A stretch of DNA of 64,000 nucleotides from an uncultured Muribaculaceae bacterium (GTDB lineage Bacteria > Bacteroidota > Bacteroidia > Bacteroidales > Muribaculaceae): assembly GCA_910587355.1 (NCBI GenBank), contig CAJUKF010000005.1, forward strand, positions 25,066 to 89,065, given 5' to 3'. Made by a program: the position numbers and the translations under genes. Shown piece by piece: positions 53,196 to 62,211 of the stretch (position 1 is the stretch's first letter; each line of letters starts with the position of its first letter). The notes below the pieces were generated by a model. The model worked only from the letters and a program-made list of their open reading frames with translations. It did not search any database and was not told the origin of the DNA.

Positions 53196-54824
53196 TTACT
53201 GAGCCTGAGTGCCACCGCCGAGGAGCTCCTTCACTTTGTTGTAGAGCTCGGTGTATTCGGCCTGTTTCTCTTTGTTTACGTCAAAGTTGGCGTAGTACAT
53301 GATTTCGAAGGAGTAAGCCTCGCGATACATGTCAAGAGCATTGTTGGGGTTGGCGGGATTCATGTTTTCGGGATTGGCGTTGAGAAGTTCGAGCATCTTG
53401 TCGTATGCTGCGATTGCCTGTGCGTCGGGTTTCTTTTCGTTGGCTGCGATGTAGAGACGGCCCAGACGCTGATAGAAGAGAGGATTGGGTTCGGCAGCGC
53501 GCTCAATCACCTGATTTACGTAATTGATACCGCGGTCGGCAAGCTCTTTGGCTTTCTCGGGGCTGTCGCTGTTAAGGGCGGCGTTAAGATAACGGCCCGA
53601 CATGCCGAAGAAGTCGTTGAGCGAAGGATTCTCCTGAAGCTGGAGGTATGCGTCATATGCCTCGGCCGACTTGTCGTACTGTTTGTTCTGCGAGTATATA
53701 GTGGAGAGGTTCTTGAGAAGGTCGCCGTTCTTGGGGTCTTTCTCTGCTGCGATTTCATACTGAACGACAGCGAGAGAGTCCTGACCGAGACCGGTGAGGG
53801 CCTCTGCATAAGTCACGTAGTCGTTTGTTGTGAAGTTACCGTCGGGATTGCTTTCGAAGAACTTTTTGGCGTTCTCCACAGCGGCCTCATAGTCTTTGGT
53901 AGCTGTCTGGTCGAGGAAGCGCACGCGCTGCATCAGGAAGTTCGAGGGGTCCTGTGCAAGAATCTGGTTGGCTACGTCGAGGGATTCGGGATAGCGCTCG
54001 CCCCAGTAGAGGAGCACAGCGTAGCGTGCCTTGTCTTCGGGGAAGTGGTTGGGGTTCTGGATATATGTGCTGTAGAGGTCGGAAGCTTTCTTCCAGTAGT
54101 TTGCAAGGAAGTATTTCTCGGCGAGCTCACGCTGAGCCATTGCGGAGTTGGGCTGCTGCTGGAGGAGTTCTTCGAGTTTCTGGATACCGTACTGCTGGTT
54201 TACGTTGAAGTATGCGTTTGCATATTTCACATAGCCTTCGGAGTTGGAGGGGTCGTTTACGATAGCGTTCTCGTATTTTGCTGCCGCACCGCCGTAATCC
54301 TGGCTGTCCATGAGCATGTCGCCTTCGAGCACGTAGATGGAAGGAGCTTTGTTCTTCGAAGCCTTACGCGCTTTGTTGAGATATTCGTCAATGTTCTCTT
54401 TGTATTTGACGGGGTCAGCATTATAGTATGCGCGTGCGATTGCAACGGGAATCTCGAAGTTTTTCTTGGCAAGTTTCTGTGCTGTCTTGAATTGTTCCTG
54501 AGCGGCTTTGTCGTTTCCGGCCATAAGTTCGAGAGCACCGAGACCCACATAGTTGTACGGGCTTTCTGCGTCAGCAGCGTTACCTTTGTCGAAGTATGCC
54601 TTGGCTGCGGCTTTGTCACCTTTGACAAGTGCAATCTGACCGAGGTAGTAGTTTGCAAGCGACTGTTCGGTATTCGCGTCATTTAGAGTACGGTCGAGGA
54701 TGGTCTTGGCGTTGTCGTACTGACCGGCCTTGTAATACTCGATACCGTCTTTGTAGCCTTGTGTCTGAGCGGAAGCAACGAGGCCTCCGGCCAGAAGCAA
54801 AGATAAGAAAACTGATTTCTTCAT
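53196..54824 (-). CDS. Secreted TPR-repeat protein (PstS-linked)
   Basis: A 542-residue exported protein with a signal peptide (1–20, ending ASAQ) and a chain of TPR motifs throughout. Examples are GIEYYKAGQYDNAKTILDRTL, NYYLGQIALVKGDKAAAKAYFDKG and DLLKNLSTIYSQNKQYDKSAEAYDAYLQL. The C-terminus is Gly/Thr/Gln-rich (GGGTQAQ). No catalytic motif. It follows the PstS-like gene and small membrane protein gene. In other Bacteroidota, TPR genes with this partner set lie next to ExbB/ExbD/TonB genes and are thought to serve an energised envelope system (from memory). Those genes are absent from this window. Confidence 0.8.
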   Translation of the reverse strand: MKKSVFLSLLLAGGLVASAQTQGYKDGIEYYKAGQYDNAKTILDRTLNDANTEQSLANYYLGQIALVKGDKAAAKAYFDKGNAADAESPYNYVGLGALELMAGNDKAAQEQFKTAQKLAKKNFEIPVAIARAYYNADPVKYKENIDEYLNKARKASKNKAPSIYVLEGDMLMDSQDYGGAAAKYENAIVNDPSNSEGYVKYANAYFNVNQQYGIQKLEELLQQQPNSAMAQRELAEKYFLANYWKKASDLYSTYIQNPNHFPEDKARYAVLLYWGERYPESLDVANQILAQDPSNFLMQRVRFLDQTATKDYEAAVENAKKFFESNPDGNFTTNDYVTYAEALTGLGQDSLAVVQYEIAAEKDPKNGDLLKNLSTIYSQNKQYDKSAEAYDAYLQLQENPSLNDFFGMSGRYLNAALNSDSPEKAKELADRGINYVNQVIERAAEPNPLFYQRLGRLYIAANEKKPDAQAIAAYDKMLELLNANPENMNPANPNNALDMYREAYSFEIMYYANFDVNKEKQAEYTELYNKVKELLGGGTQAQ

Positions 54825-54877
54825 TTGTAGTTTATATGGTTTATTCGTTAATTACTTTCTCCTTTAAAGCAGCGTCG

Positions 54878-55900
54878 TCATTCACGGTCGGGGAGTTCGA
54901 CGGCCTGAATGCTTACGCGAGCCGGCAGAATACCGGTTTTCATGATTATTTTCTGTCCGATGGGACCTGTGACAAACGAGTAGAATCCGCCGGCGACATT
55001 GGCAGTGGAGGCGGTCGTTATCATGTAAATCTGACGGAAAAGGGGATAGGAGCCGTCAAATATATACTGCTGATAGGGTTTATATGCCCTTACTTCGTTA
55101 TCACGGTTCACTTTGAGCACTTTCACCCGGTTGGTGAGGGTAGCGCCCTGCACTGCACCGTCGGCAAGTACGCTCTTGGCGAGGTCTTCTTTGCTGATGT
55201 CTGCTGAATCCATGTCACTTGTAATCCAGCTTACACCGAGCACGCCTATGGCATTGGGATATTCCTCGACAATTTTGAAAACATCGGAAACGGAGCCGGC
55301 CGCCTGAACGGTCGGAGCAAGGGGACGGCCTGCGCAGAGTGAATCGGTGAGATATGTTGCGAGTGAAGAGCCCGACTGGTCGAGCACTACGCGGATTTTA
55401 CCGAGTTTCGAGGGTTCAAGGTCATTCCATTCAGTAGACTCGCCGGTCATTATGTCGGCAAGCTCGCTCACTGTGAGCTTCTCGCAGGTATTTTTGGGGT
55501 TTACGATGAAAGCGACGGCATCGACTGCGATTTTGGCTGAGCGTACGGTGACGTTCAGCTTGCGTTCGTTTTTGTATTTGGCTTTTAGCGCACGTTTTTC
55601 CTCGGGTGTGAGGTCACGGCTTACGACCACTGTGCGTGTGTTGAGACTGAAAAGCGAATCGAATGCCTCGGCCTGCGTTCCGTAGCGCACAAGTATATGG
55701 GCATCGGGATACTGATATTCGAAGACATCGATTTCCTGAGCCATGATGTTTTCAAAGGAATTGTCGCAGACCATTGTGGCGGAGCCGCTTGTAGGCGATT
55801 TCTCCTTCTTTTCATATTTGAGGCACGACACCGAGCAGAGGCTCAGCGCAAGAGCCACTGCAGCGGCGGTGTATTTTGTTGTCAGCGATGACATAGGCAT
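54878..55900 (-). CDS. PstS-like phosphate-binding lipoprotein
   Basis: A 340-residue periplasmic-binding-fold lipoprotein with a signal sequence and a likely lipobox ending in SVSC (residues 26–29). The PBP2 core has SATMVCDNSFENIMAQEIDVF, YGTQAEAFDSLFSLNTRTVVVSRDLTPEE and VIVNPKN. The last part (QQYIFDGSYPLFRQIYMIT and GPIGQKIIMKTGILPAR) is a PstS hallmark. A Met two codons in (55894) is an alternative start. No pstCAB genes are nearby, so it is not an ordinary phosphate ABC-transporter component. Gap to the upstream small gene is eight bases. Confidence 0.8.
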   Translation of the reverse strand: MPMSSLTTKYTAAAVALALSLCSVSCLKYEKKEKSPTSGSATMVCDNSFENIMAQEIDVFEYQYPDAHILVRYGTQAEAFDSLFSLNTRTVVVSRDLTPEEKRALKAKYKNERKLNVTVRSAKIAVDAVAFIVNPKNTCEKLTVSELADIMTGESTEWNDLEPSKLGKIRVVLDQSGSSLATYLTDSLCAGRPLAPTVQAAGSVSDVFKIVEEYPNAIGVLGVSWITSDMDSADISKEDLAKSVLADGAVQGATLTNRVKVLKVNRDNEVRAYKPYQQYIFDGSYPLFRQIYMITTASTANVAGGFYSFVTGPIGQKIIMKTGILPARVSIQAVELPDRE

Positions 55901-55908
55901 ATTCGGTA

Positions 55909-56172
55909 TTAGTCGATTCCTTTGACCTGACGATAAGCGCGCCAGAACCCGTATATGATAAGTACGATACCTACAACGTATCGGGTCCAGGCCCAGTCAC
56001 CACCCCAGTTGAAGAAGTTGATGATAAGCAATACGCCCATGCCTACGTATACAATAACCATGATGATACCGAAAATGGTACGCATGATATGATTGGGTTT
56101 CATGGCATCGCCGGATTCTTCCTCGCGCCGGCGGCGACGCTCCTCGGGAGTGGGAATGTTGTAATCGCTCAT
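55909..56172 (-). CDS. Small two-helix membrane protein
   Basis: An 87-residue inner-membrane protein. A charged N-terminus (PTPEERRRRREEESGDAM) leads to a helix at about 32–52 (TIFGIIMVIVYVGMGVLLIINFF) and a second at about 63–80 (YVVGIVLIIYGFWRAYRQVKG). Function is unknown. It is the first gene of the small-protein–PstS-like–TPR set, with eight bases to the next start. The leader to its right (56173–56369) has no clear TAnnTTTG box; TAACTTTA on the minus strand at 56299–56306 is a one-off match. Confidence 0.7.
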   Translation of the reverse strand: MSDYNIPTPEERRRRREEESGDAMKPNHIMRTIFGIIMVIVYVGMGVLLIINFFNWGGDWAWTRYVVGIVLIIYGFWRAYRQVKGID

Positions 56173-56369
56173 AATTCTGTCTTTTAGTTGTTAAACGTAT
56201 TAAAGGATGCCTTGATATCCTATTAAAATTTTAACAAATCAAGACTATTAAAGTTCGGGTTTTGCCGTATTTGAAATATACCGGCGTTAAATTAGCCGTA
56301 AAGTTAGCAATTTTTATGCTGAAAAGCTTAATCGCGATATGAAATAATTATGAAATAGTGTTAATAAAC

Positions 56370-57359
56370 CTACTTCAGGAAAGGTTGACGGCCGTTTTCA
56401 CCCGGGCGTAGCCCCCTCAGCCAATCTGGTGCCTGCATAGGACGTTTACCCGCAGGCTGAACGGAAATGAGTTCGATTGTACCATTTCCGGTGCCTGCGA
56501 AAGCATGTTTTGAAATCAGTGCGAGTTCGCCTGGCATAAGTCTGGGTGCCACTAATCCGTCGGTGAGTTTTGTAGCAAGGATTTTCACTGTCGTTTCATT
56601 TTCTCCTTCAGCACCGCCCATAGTGAGATTGCTCCATGCTGCGGGATACGGGGCGAGTCCGCGCACATGGTTGTGGATTCCTTCTGGAGTCCTGCGCCAG
56701 TCTATCAGACAGTCTTCTTTGAAAATCTTTGGAGCGGGAGTAGGCTGTTCATCGCCTGTAAGCTCGCTTTGTGGAGTAGTGTGAAGGTCGCCTGCTATAA
56801 TATGCCGCACAGTGTCAAGTGTAAGTGTGGCGCCCAGTGTCATAAGCCGGTCGTGTACAGAACCTGCGTTTTCGTCCGGCCCGATTTCTATGCGTTCGCG
56901 GCTTATGATGTCGCCTGTGTCTATGTTATGGTCGAGGAAGAATGTGGTGACACCGGTCTCTGTGTCGCCGTTCATCACCGCGCGGTTGATAGGAGCTGCT
57001 CCACGGTACCGGGGCAGCAGGGCCGCATGAAGATTGAACGTTCCCAGTGCCGGCATGGCCCACACGGCTTCGGGAAGCATACGGAAGGCTATGACAATGA
57101 AAAGATGCGCATTGTACGACCGCAGTTCATCGAGAAACTCCGGATTTTTGAGCTTTTCGGGCTGCATTACCGGTATGCCGTGAGCTACAGCGTATTTCTT
57201 TACGTCGCTCTGGCTTATTTTCTGACCGCGGCCGGCGGCTTTGTCGGGCATCGTGACGGCGGCTACGATATTGAAGCCGTTTTTTACGAGGGTGTCGAGG
57301 CTTTCGACTGCAAATTCGGGTGTGCCGAAAAATACTATTCTGAGTTCGTCCTTTGTCAT
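56370..57359 (-). CDS. fmt: Methionyl-tRNA formyltransferase
   Basis: Formylates Met-tRNAfMet for translation start. 329 residues. N-terminal formyltransferase domain with the opening RIVFFGTPEFAVESL, the catalytic Asn-x-His in FNLHAALLPRYRGAAPI, and Asp in LDHNIDTGDII. A C-terminal OB-like domain (about 205–329) starts near APKIFKEDCLIDWRR and contains GIHNHVRGLAPYPAAW. Length is typical (315–325). The start overlaps the upstream pseudouridine synthase stop by ATGA, so the two are co-translated; the usual fmt–def pairing is not seen here. Confidence 0.95.
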   Translation of the reverse strand: MTKDELRIVFFGTPEFAVESLDTLVKNGFNIVAAVTMPDKAAGRGQKISQSDVKKYAVAHGIPVMQPEKLKNPEFLDELRSYNAHLFIVIAFRMLPEAVWAMPALGTFNLHAALLPRYRGAAPINRAVMNGDTETGVTTFFLDHNIDTGDIISRERIEIGPDENAGSVHDRLMTLGATLTLDTVRHIIAGDLHTTPQSELTGDEQPTPAPKIFKEDCLIDWRRTPEGIHNHVRGLAPYPAAWSNLTMGGAEGENETTVKILATKLTDGLVAPRLMPGELALISKHAFAGTGNGTIELISVQPAGKRPMQAPDWLRGLRPGENGRQPFLK

Positions 57360-58054
57360 TGTCTGTTGTTATTTTGAATGGCTCCCTCTTCGAGAACGGC
57401 CCATAATTTGTCGCCTGCCGGCACAGGAGCTGTAACGTCGATTTCCTTGTGCGATACAGGGTGTACGAAACGGATGCGGCGTGCGTGGAGCGATATGCTG
57501 CCGTCGGGGTTGCTGCGTTTGTCGCCGTATTTGAGGTCGCCTTTCACCGGACATCCGATAGCCGACAGCTGAACGCGTATCTGGTGCTTCCGGCCTGTCA
57601 TGAGATTGACTTCGAGTAAATTGTAGCGTTCCGACGATGCAATCATGCGGTAGGCGAGTCGCGCCTCTTTGGCGTCTTTCGAGGGCTTTGTAGAGGCATA
57701 TGACTTGTTGTTGCGTTCCACCGAAGTTATGTAGTGGGTAAGGGTGGCGGCCGGTTCTGCCGGTGTGTTTCGTGTTATGGCCCAGTAAGTCTTGTGTACT
57801 TCGCCAGAGGCGAACATGGCGTTTAGTCTTGCAAGAGCTTTCGATGTTTTGGCAAACATCACCACGCCGCTCACGGGGCGGTCAAGACGATGCACGACGC
57901 CCATGAAAACGGCACCGGGCTTTGAGTCGCGCTCCTTGATGAAGCGTTTGAGGGTTTCGACGAGAGGCTCGTCGCCTGTCTTGTCGCCCTGCACGATTTC
58001 TCCGCTGGCCTTGTTCACTATTATTATATGGTTGTCCTCGTAGAGTATTTGCAT
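57356..58054 (-). CDS. RluA-family RNA pseudouridine synthase
   Basis: A 232-residue single-domain pseudouridine synthase. The catalytic Asp58 sits in HRLDRPVSGVVMFAKT, preceded by ILYEDNHIIIVNKASGEIVQ and followed by SLMTGRKHQIRVQLSAIG-like LMTGRKHQIRVQLSAIGCPVKGD. No N-terminal S4 domain, so it is closer to the short RluA/RluC-like proteins; the target (23S rRNA or tRNA) cannot be named. It begins about 20 bases from a good -7 box and is divergent from menC. Confidence 0.9.
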   Translation of the reverse strand: MQILYEDNHIIIVNKASGEIVQGDKTGDEPLVETLKRFIKERDSKPGAVFMGVVHRLDRPVSGVVMFAKTSKALARLNAMFASGEVHKTYWAITRNTPAEPAATLTHYITSVERNNKSYASTKPSKDAKEARLAYRMIASSERYNLLEVNLMTGRKHQIRVQLSAIGCPVKGDLKYGDKRSNPDGSISLHARRIRFVHPVSHKEIDVTAPVPAGDKLWAVLEEGAIQNNNRQ

Positions 58055-58073
58055 GTCGCTGATATTATATCTG

Positions 58074-58104
58074 CAAAATTAGTTATTATTCTTTAATTAA
58101 TAAA
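58074..58104 (-). promoter_or_regulatory. Promoter of the pseudouridine synthase–fmt pair
   Basis: On the minus strand TAATTTTG (58081–58074) is an exact -7 box with TTTA (58104–58101) 19 bases upstream as a near -33 match. The start codon is 20 bases on. Confidence 0.6.
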
Positions 58105-58125
58105 TGACGGCAATCAGCTTTTTCT

Positions 58126-58133
58126 TACCTTTG
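58126..58133 (+). promoter_or_regulatory. -7 box of the menC–menE promoter
   Basis: TACCTTTG is an exact match to TAnnTTTG, 18 bases before the menC ATG at 58152. It makes the earlier Met at 58104 impossible as a start, since that lies upstream of the promoter. No clear -33. Confidence 0.55.
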
Positions 58134-58151
58134 CATGCTAAACCGAAATAT

Positions 58152-59180
58152 ATGCTTCAGGCTCAATACTGCCCTTACCGACTTGATTTTCGTTTCGAAG
58201 CCCGCACTTCGCGGGCGGTGATGCATCATAAGGATACATATTTTATCAGAATATACGACACCTACGCACCTGAGGTGACCTTAGGAGCAGGCGAGTGTCC
58301 GCTTTTCGCAGGACTCGGTGCCGACGACCGCCCCGATTACGAAGCGCGTCTTGCAGCCGCATGCCGCAATCCGGAGCTGGCGCTTGACGAGGAATACAGT
58401 TCTATCCGATTCGGATTTGAAATGGCTCTCGGTCGTGTCGCTTCCGATGTCTCATGGCTCGCCGGGGAGGTTGGAATTCCTACAAACGGTCTCGTATGGA
58501 TGGGCGACAAGACCACAATGGCATCGCGCATTGACGAGAAGCTTGAGCAGGGCTTTAAAGTGCTCAAACTTAAAATCGGGGGCATCAATTTCGAAGAAGA
58601 AGTCGATTTGCTTGCCTCGATACGTCGCCGCTATGCTCCGGAAACTCTTGAAATACGACTGGATGCAAACGGGAGTTTCTCTCCTGAAAACGCTGTCGGA
58701 TGTCTCGAACGTCTTTCGCGATTTTCAGTACACTCTATTGAGCAGCCGGTTAAAGCCGGGCAGCCCGAAGAGATGCGACGAATATGCGCTATTTCACCTA
58801 TTCCTATTGGACTCGATGAAGAATTGATAGGCACACGTACCTTTGAAGAAGCAGAGAAGCTTGTCTCTTTTATTCGTCCGCAATATCTCATTCTTAAGCC
58901 CTCATTGTGCGGAGGTTTCAGCGGCGCGGATGCTTATATAGATATAGCCCGTCGCCGTGACATCGGATGGTGGGCTACATCGGCGCTTGAATCAAACATA
59001 GGTCTTGCTGCAATAGCCGGCTGGGTTGCGGCTAAAAAAACTTCGTTGCCTCAGGGCCTTGGCACCGGTCTGTTGTACAGCAATAATATAGAATCGTCAT
59101 TAGAAATGCGAGGAGAATGTCTGTGGTATAATCCCATGGCGGTATGGCAGTCAATAGAATCATTGCCATGGAGAAACTGA
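58152..59180 (+). CDS. menC: o-Succinylbenzoate synthase
   Basis: Menaquinone biosynthesis enzyme of the enolase superfamily that dehydrates SHCHC to o-succinylbenzoate. 342 residues. Catalytic Lys139/Lys141 (KLKIGG) and Lys249 (ILKPSLCGGF); metal ligands Asp171 (RLDANGSF), Glu197 (SIEQPV) and Asp222 (GLDEELIG). The WWATSALESNIGLAAIAGW ending is characteristic of MenC as opposed to dipeptide epimerase. Menaquinone is the respiratory quinone of Bacteroidales. menD, menB and menF are not in the window. The end overlaps the menE start. Confidence 0.9.
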   Translation: MLQAQYCPYRLDFRFEARTSRAVMHHKDTYFIRIYDTYAPEVTLGAGECPLFAGLGADDRPDYEARLAAACRNPELALDEEYSSIRFGFEMALGRVASDVSWLAGEVGIPTNGLVWMGDKTTMASRIDEKLEQGFKVLKLKIGGINFEEEVDLLASIRRRYAPETLEIRLDANGSFSPENAVGCLERLSRFSVHSIEQPVKAGQPEEMRRICAISPIPIGLDEELIGTRTFEEAEKLVSFIRPQYLILKPSLCGGFSGADAYIDIARRRDIGWWATSALESNIGLAAIAGWVAAKKTSLPQGLGTGLLYSNNIESSLEMRGECLWYNPMAVWQSIESLPWRN

Positions 59181-60133
59181 AATCGTTTATAGCCGAATGG
59201 ACCTCAGATGTCCCGTATATAACGGCTCATACGTCCGGCTCGACAGGCAAGCCAAAGGAAATCAGACTTCTGAAATCTGATATGAAAGCATCTGCTCTCG
59301 CCACCAACACTTTTTTCGGCATCAATGAAAAATCTGTGGTAGGTATGGCGCTGTCAGTAGATTATATTGCCGGAAAGATGATGACTGTCCGCGCACTTGA
59401 ATCCGGTGCTGCGCTTGCTGCCATAGCGCCGACGAATGACGTGCGTCTGCCGGACAGTCACCCTGTGATTGATTTGCTGGCTGTCGTGCCGTCACAACTC
59501 AAGTCGTTTATAGCCCGTCCGGAATACGCCATGCGTGTCCGCAATCTTCTTGTCGGCGGCGCGCCTCCGGCAGTCGACGACCTCCACGCCCTGGCTTTGC
59601 TCGGCTATAATGTCTGGATAAGCTATGGAATGACAGAGACATGCAGCCATGTGGCGCTTGCACGGGGCGACGATGTACGGAGGGTTTTTAAGGCTATGCC
59701 GGGTATATCGTTTGATGTTACCGACGATGAAAGGCTTGTAATCAGAGCTCCGCATTTCTCGTTCAGAGAGCTTGTTACCAACGATATTGTTTCTTTGATT
59801 GGCGACAGCCGCTTTATGTGGCGCGGACGTGCCGACGGTGTTATCAACAGCGGAGGCATTAAATTCCTGCCTGAAGAAATAGAGACATTGTATGCGCCAT
59901 TTCTCGACGGAAAGCGTTTCTATGTCAGCTGGATGCCTGATGCGAAATGGGGACAGGCGCTTGCGCTTGTTATTGAGGCGGAAGAAGATGATAAAGACGC
60001 AATCCGCCAAGTTCTCGGACATGGAATCACGGACAGACATAAGCTGCCGAAACATATTTTCACCGTCAAGGTTCTTCCCGAAGCGTCAAATGGTAAAATC
60101 CGCAGGATGACTCCTGCAGAACTGATGCGTTAA
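59168..60133 (+). CDS. menE: o-Succinylbenzoate–CoA ligase (short AMP-binding enzyme)
   Basis: Acyl-adenylate-forming ligase that activates o-succinylbenzoate with CoA. 321 residues from MEKLKSFIAEW at 59168 (13-base overlap with menC); an earlier Met at 59144 is also possible. The P-loop HTSGSTGKPKEI is near the N-terminus, then WISYGMTETCSH (A5 motif) and a C-terminal KFLPEEIETLYAP…NGKIRR end with the catalytic Lys. Most MenE proteins are 450–550 residues, so the N-terminal subdomain here is heavily shortened, as in Bacteroidota homologues recalled at 350–370. Its location behind menC supports the name. Confidence 0.85.
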   Translation: MEKLKSFIAEWTSDVPYITAHTSGSTGKPKEIRLLKSDMKASALATNTFFGINEKSVVGMALSVDYIAGKMMTVRALESGAALAAIAPTNDVRLPDSHPVIDLLAVVPSQLKSFIARPEYAMRVRNLLVGGAPPAVDDLHALALLGYNVWISYGMTETCSHVALARGDDVRRVFKAMPGISFDVTDDERLVIRAPHFSFRELVTNDIVSLIGDSRFMWRGRADGVINSGGIKFLPEEIETLYAPFLDGKRFYVSWMPDAKWGQALALVIEAEEDDKDAIRQVLGHGITDRHKLPKHIFTVKVLPEASNGKIRRMTPAELMR

Positions 60134-60202
60134 ATAAATGAGCTGTGCGGTCTGCTGTTAGAAAAAAAATAGCTAAATTCGCTCCCTGAATTATAATTGA
60201 TA

Positions 60203-61543
60203 ATGAATATAAAAACAACACTTGCCGCAGCGGCGCTCCTAATATCGTGTACTTTAAATACTTGGGCTGAGAATATTCTCGGTATAGATGGAGAGGAGTC
60301 GACCTCGGTAGGCATATATATCAAAGACCTGACGACGGGCGATGTGCTCGTCGACCACAACTCGCAGCTTGCTCTTACCCCGGCGTCGGTGATGAAAGCT
60401 GTCACTACAGCCTCCGCGCTGAGCATCAACGGCCCCGACCGTTGTTTCACTACCCGTGTATCACTCAGGGGCTCTAAAGGGGCTGCCGGCGTATGGAACG
60501 GTGACTTGATTGTGGCCGGTGCCGCCGACCCGACCCTCGAGAGCGAGAATTTCAAGTCGAAACTCGGTTTCTGTGATTCTATAGTCGCGAATCTTAAAAG
60601 AAAAGGAATTAAAAAAATCACGGGAACCGTTGTGGTGCGTCAGACGCTCAAAGATGCCGGTCCTATACTCCAGTGGGAGATAGAAGATGTGGCTTGGCCT
60701 TATGGTGCCGGTCTCTATGGTTTCAATTACCGTGATAATACTGTTACTGTATATCCCAATACAGGCAGAATTGTACCTGAGGCCCCGGGTCTGAAAATTG
60801 ATGTGAAAAAGGTGGCTAACGGCAGCGACCTTGTACGTGGAGTGGGCAGCGACCGCCTCATCGTATATACCCGTGATACAAAAAATACACGTTGGGCTGT
60901 GAGTACCACAGTTCCCGACCCCTCGGCTGTTTTCAAGGCACAGCTTTCAGGGGTTATGAAAAGAGCTGGAATTACAATGGGAACTAAAGCCGTGGGTGCC
61001 GGAGAGGAGACTCTGCTGTACGCGCACCGTTCGATGCCATTCAGTGACATTATGCGTTCGCTTATGGTGCGTTCAGACAATCTTTTTGCCGAAGGCATCC
61101 TACGCTCCATAGCCCCCGAGGCCTCACGCAAGGAGGCTATCAACCGCGAGAAAGAGCTTTGGGCGACACGTGGTATCAACACGCGGTATACTATTATAAA
61201 TGATGGCAGCGGTCTTACCCGTGCCAACCGTCTCTCGGCACACTTTATCGGTGATGTGCTCGAATGGATGTCGCGCTCCGAGTATGCCCGGACTTATGCC
61301 GGTTTCTTCCCTCGTGCCGGAAAGGAAGGCACAATGCGCGGATTTCTTGCAAAAACACCTCTGGCAGGCCTTGTCGCCCTGAAGACGGGAAGTGTGAGCA
61401 CCGTACAGTGCTATGCAGGGTATAAATTTACCGACGACGGCACTCCTTCGCATGTAATTGTTATATTGGTGAATGGCTTCTTCTGTCCGCGTAAAGATGT
61501 GCGTGAAGCTGCCGAAAATCTTCTCCTCGATATTTTCAAGTAA
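60203..61543 (+). CDS. dacB: D-alanyl-D-alanine carboxypeptidase/endopeptidase (PBP4, DacB)
   Basis: A 446-residue class C penicillin-binding protein that trims or splits murein cross-links in the periplasm. A signal peptide spans 1–23 (SCTLNTWA). SxxK is SVMK (Ser62, Lys65), SxN is SDN in VRSDNLFAEGILRS, and KTG is in VALKTGSVS. The region between them holds the PBP4-specific insertion domains. The frame also opens at a TTG (60197), but ATG at 60203 is the natural start. It may be co-transcribed with the acidic gene that follows after 12 bases. Confidence 0.93.
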   Translation: MNIKTTLAAAALLISCTLNTWAENILGIDGEESTSVGIYIKDLTTGDVLVDHNSQLALTPASVMKAVTTASALSINGPDRCFTTRVSLRGSKGAAGVWNGDLIVAGAADPTLESENFKSKLGFCDSIVANLKRKGIKKITGTVVVRQTLKDAGPILQWEIEDVAWPYGAGLYGFNYRDNTVTVYPNTGRIVPEAPGLKIDVKKVANGSDLVRGVGSDRLIVYTRDTKNTRWAVSTTVPDPSAVFKAQLSGVMKRAGITMGTKAVGAGEETLLYAHRSMPFSDIMRSLMVRSDNLFAEGILRSIAPEASRKEAINREKELWATRGINTRYTIINDGSGLTRANRLSAHFIGDVLEWMSRSEYARTYAGFFPRAGKEGTMRGFLAKTPLAGLVALKTGSVSTVQCYAGYKFTDDGTPSHVIVILVNGFFCPRKDVREAAENLLLDIFK

Positions 61544-61555
61544 ATATTTATTCAC

Positions 61556-62206
61556 ATGACTGACATCCGACAACTGATTCAAAAGACTATAGAAATCGAA
61601 GGTCTCCTCAAAATACTTCTTGACAGAGATGACCCGCATGCCCGCGAACTTCTATCTGACAGATATGATGAGTTTTGCGGACTTATGGACATTTTTGTCG
61701 GCCATAACGGTTATACCGACCCTCATTTGGGGTGTGTGAAAGACGATGAGGCTGAAGAAACTCAGGTAACACCCGAGATTGAGGCTGCCGAGCAGGCAGT
61801 GGTGCGTGGACAGGAAATCACGGAGACCTGTAATACAGATGAGGCAGAGAGCGTTGAACTCACGGAAACCGAAACCCCGGCTCCTGCTTCAGAGAATAGT
61901 CCTGCAGAGCCGGCTGAATCTGCGGCTAGAGTCTCTGACCGTGCTGAAGAAGCTTTTGCACTCCGGGTTCCCCATGAACGCAATACGGCCCTTCTCCGTG
62001 CTTTTACGCTCAACGATAAATTCCGTTTTATCCGTGAAGTATTTGGCGGTGACGAACGCGATTTCAACGACACGCTGTCGCTTATCGCGGAGATGGACAC
62101 CTATGCGGAGGCGGAGGAATATATAACGGGAGATATGATGCTTGATAAGGAAAATCACGGTGTTGCCGAGTTCCTTGATTTCATAGCGCCTTACATGAAA
62201 CACTGA
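61556..62206 (+). CDS. Acidic conserved protein of unknown function
   Basis: A 216-residue soluble protein. The N-terminal helical region (about 1–60, TDIRQLIQKTIEIEGLLKILL) is followed by a low-complexity Glu/Ala/Pro/Thr-rich linker (about 65–130) and a conserved helical C-terminal domain (about 135–216: LRAFTLNDKFRFIREVFGGDERDFNDTLSLIAEMDTYAEAEEYI). There is no signal peptide, membrane helix or catalytic motif. Similar proteins appear in Bacteroidales without known function (from memory). It sits between dacB and rsmI with short gaps (12 and 5 bases). Confidence 0.7.
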   Translation: MTDIRQLIQKTIEIEGLLKILLDRDDPHARELLSDRYDEFCGLMDIFVGHNGYTDPHLGCVKDDEAEETQVTPEIEAAEQAVVRGQEITETCNTDEAESVELTETETPAPASENSPAEPAESAARVSDRAEEAFALRVPHERNTALLRAFTLNDKFRFIREVFGGDERDFNDTLSLIAEMDTYAEAEEYITGDMMLDKENHGVAEFLDFIAPYMKH

Positions 62207-62211
62207 CGGTC

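Noticed and set aside
53127..54686. 519-codon open frame antisense to the large TPR gene
   Set aside because: Translation is Val/Phe/Cys/Gly-rich and mirrors the repeated TPR codons of the real gene, which has a signal peptide and terminator.
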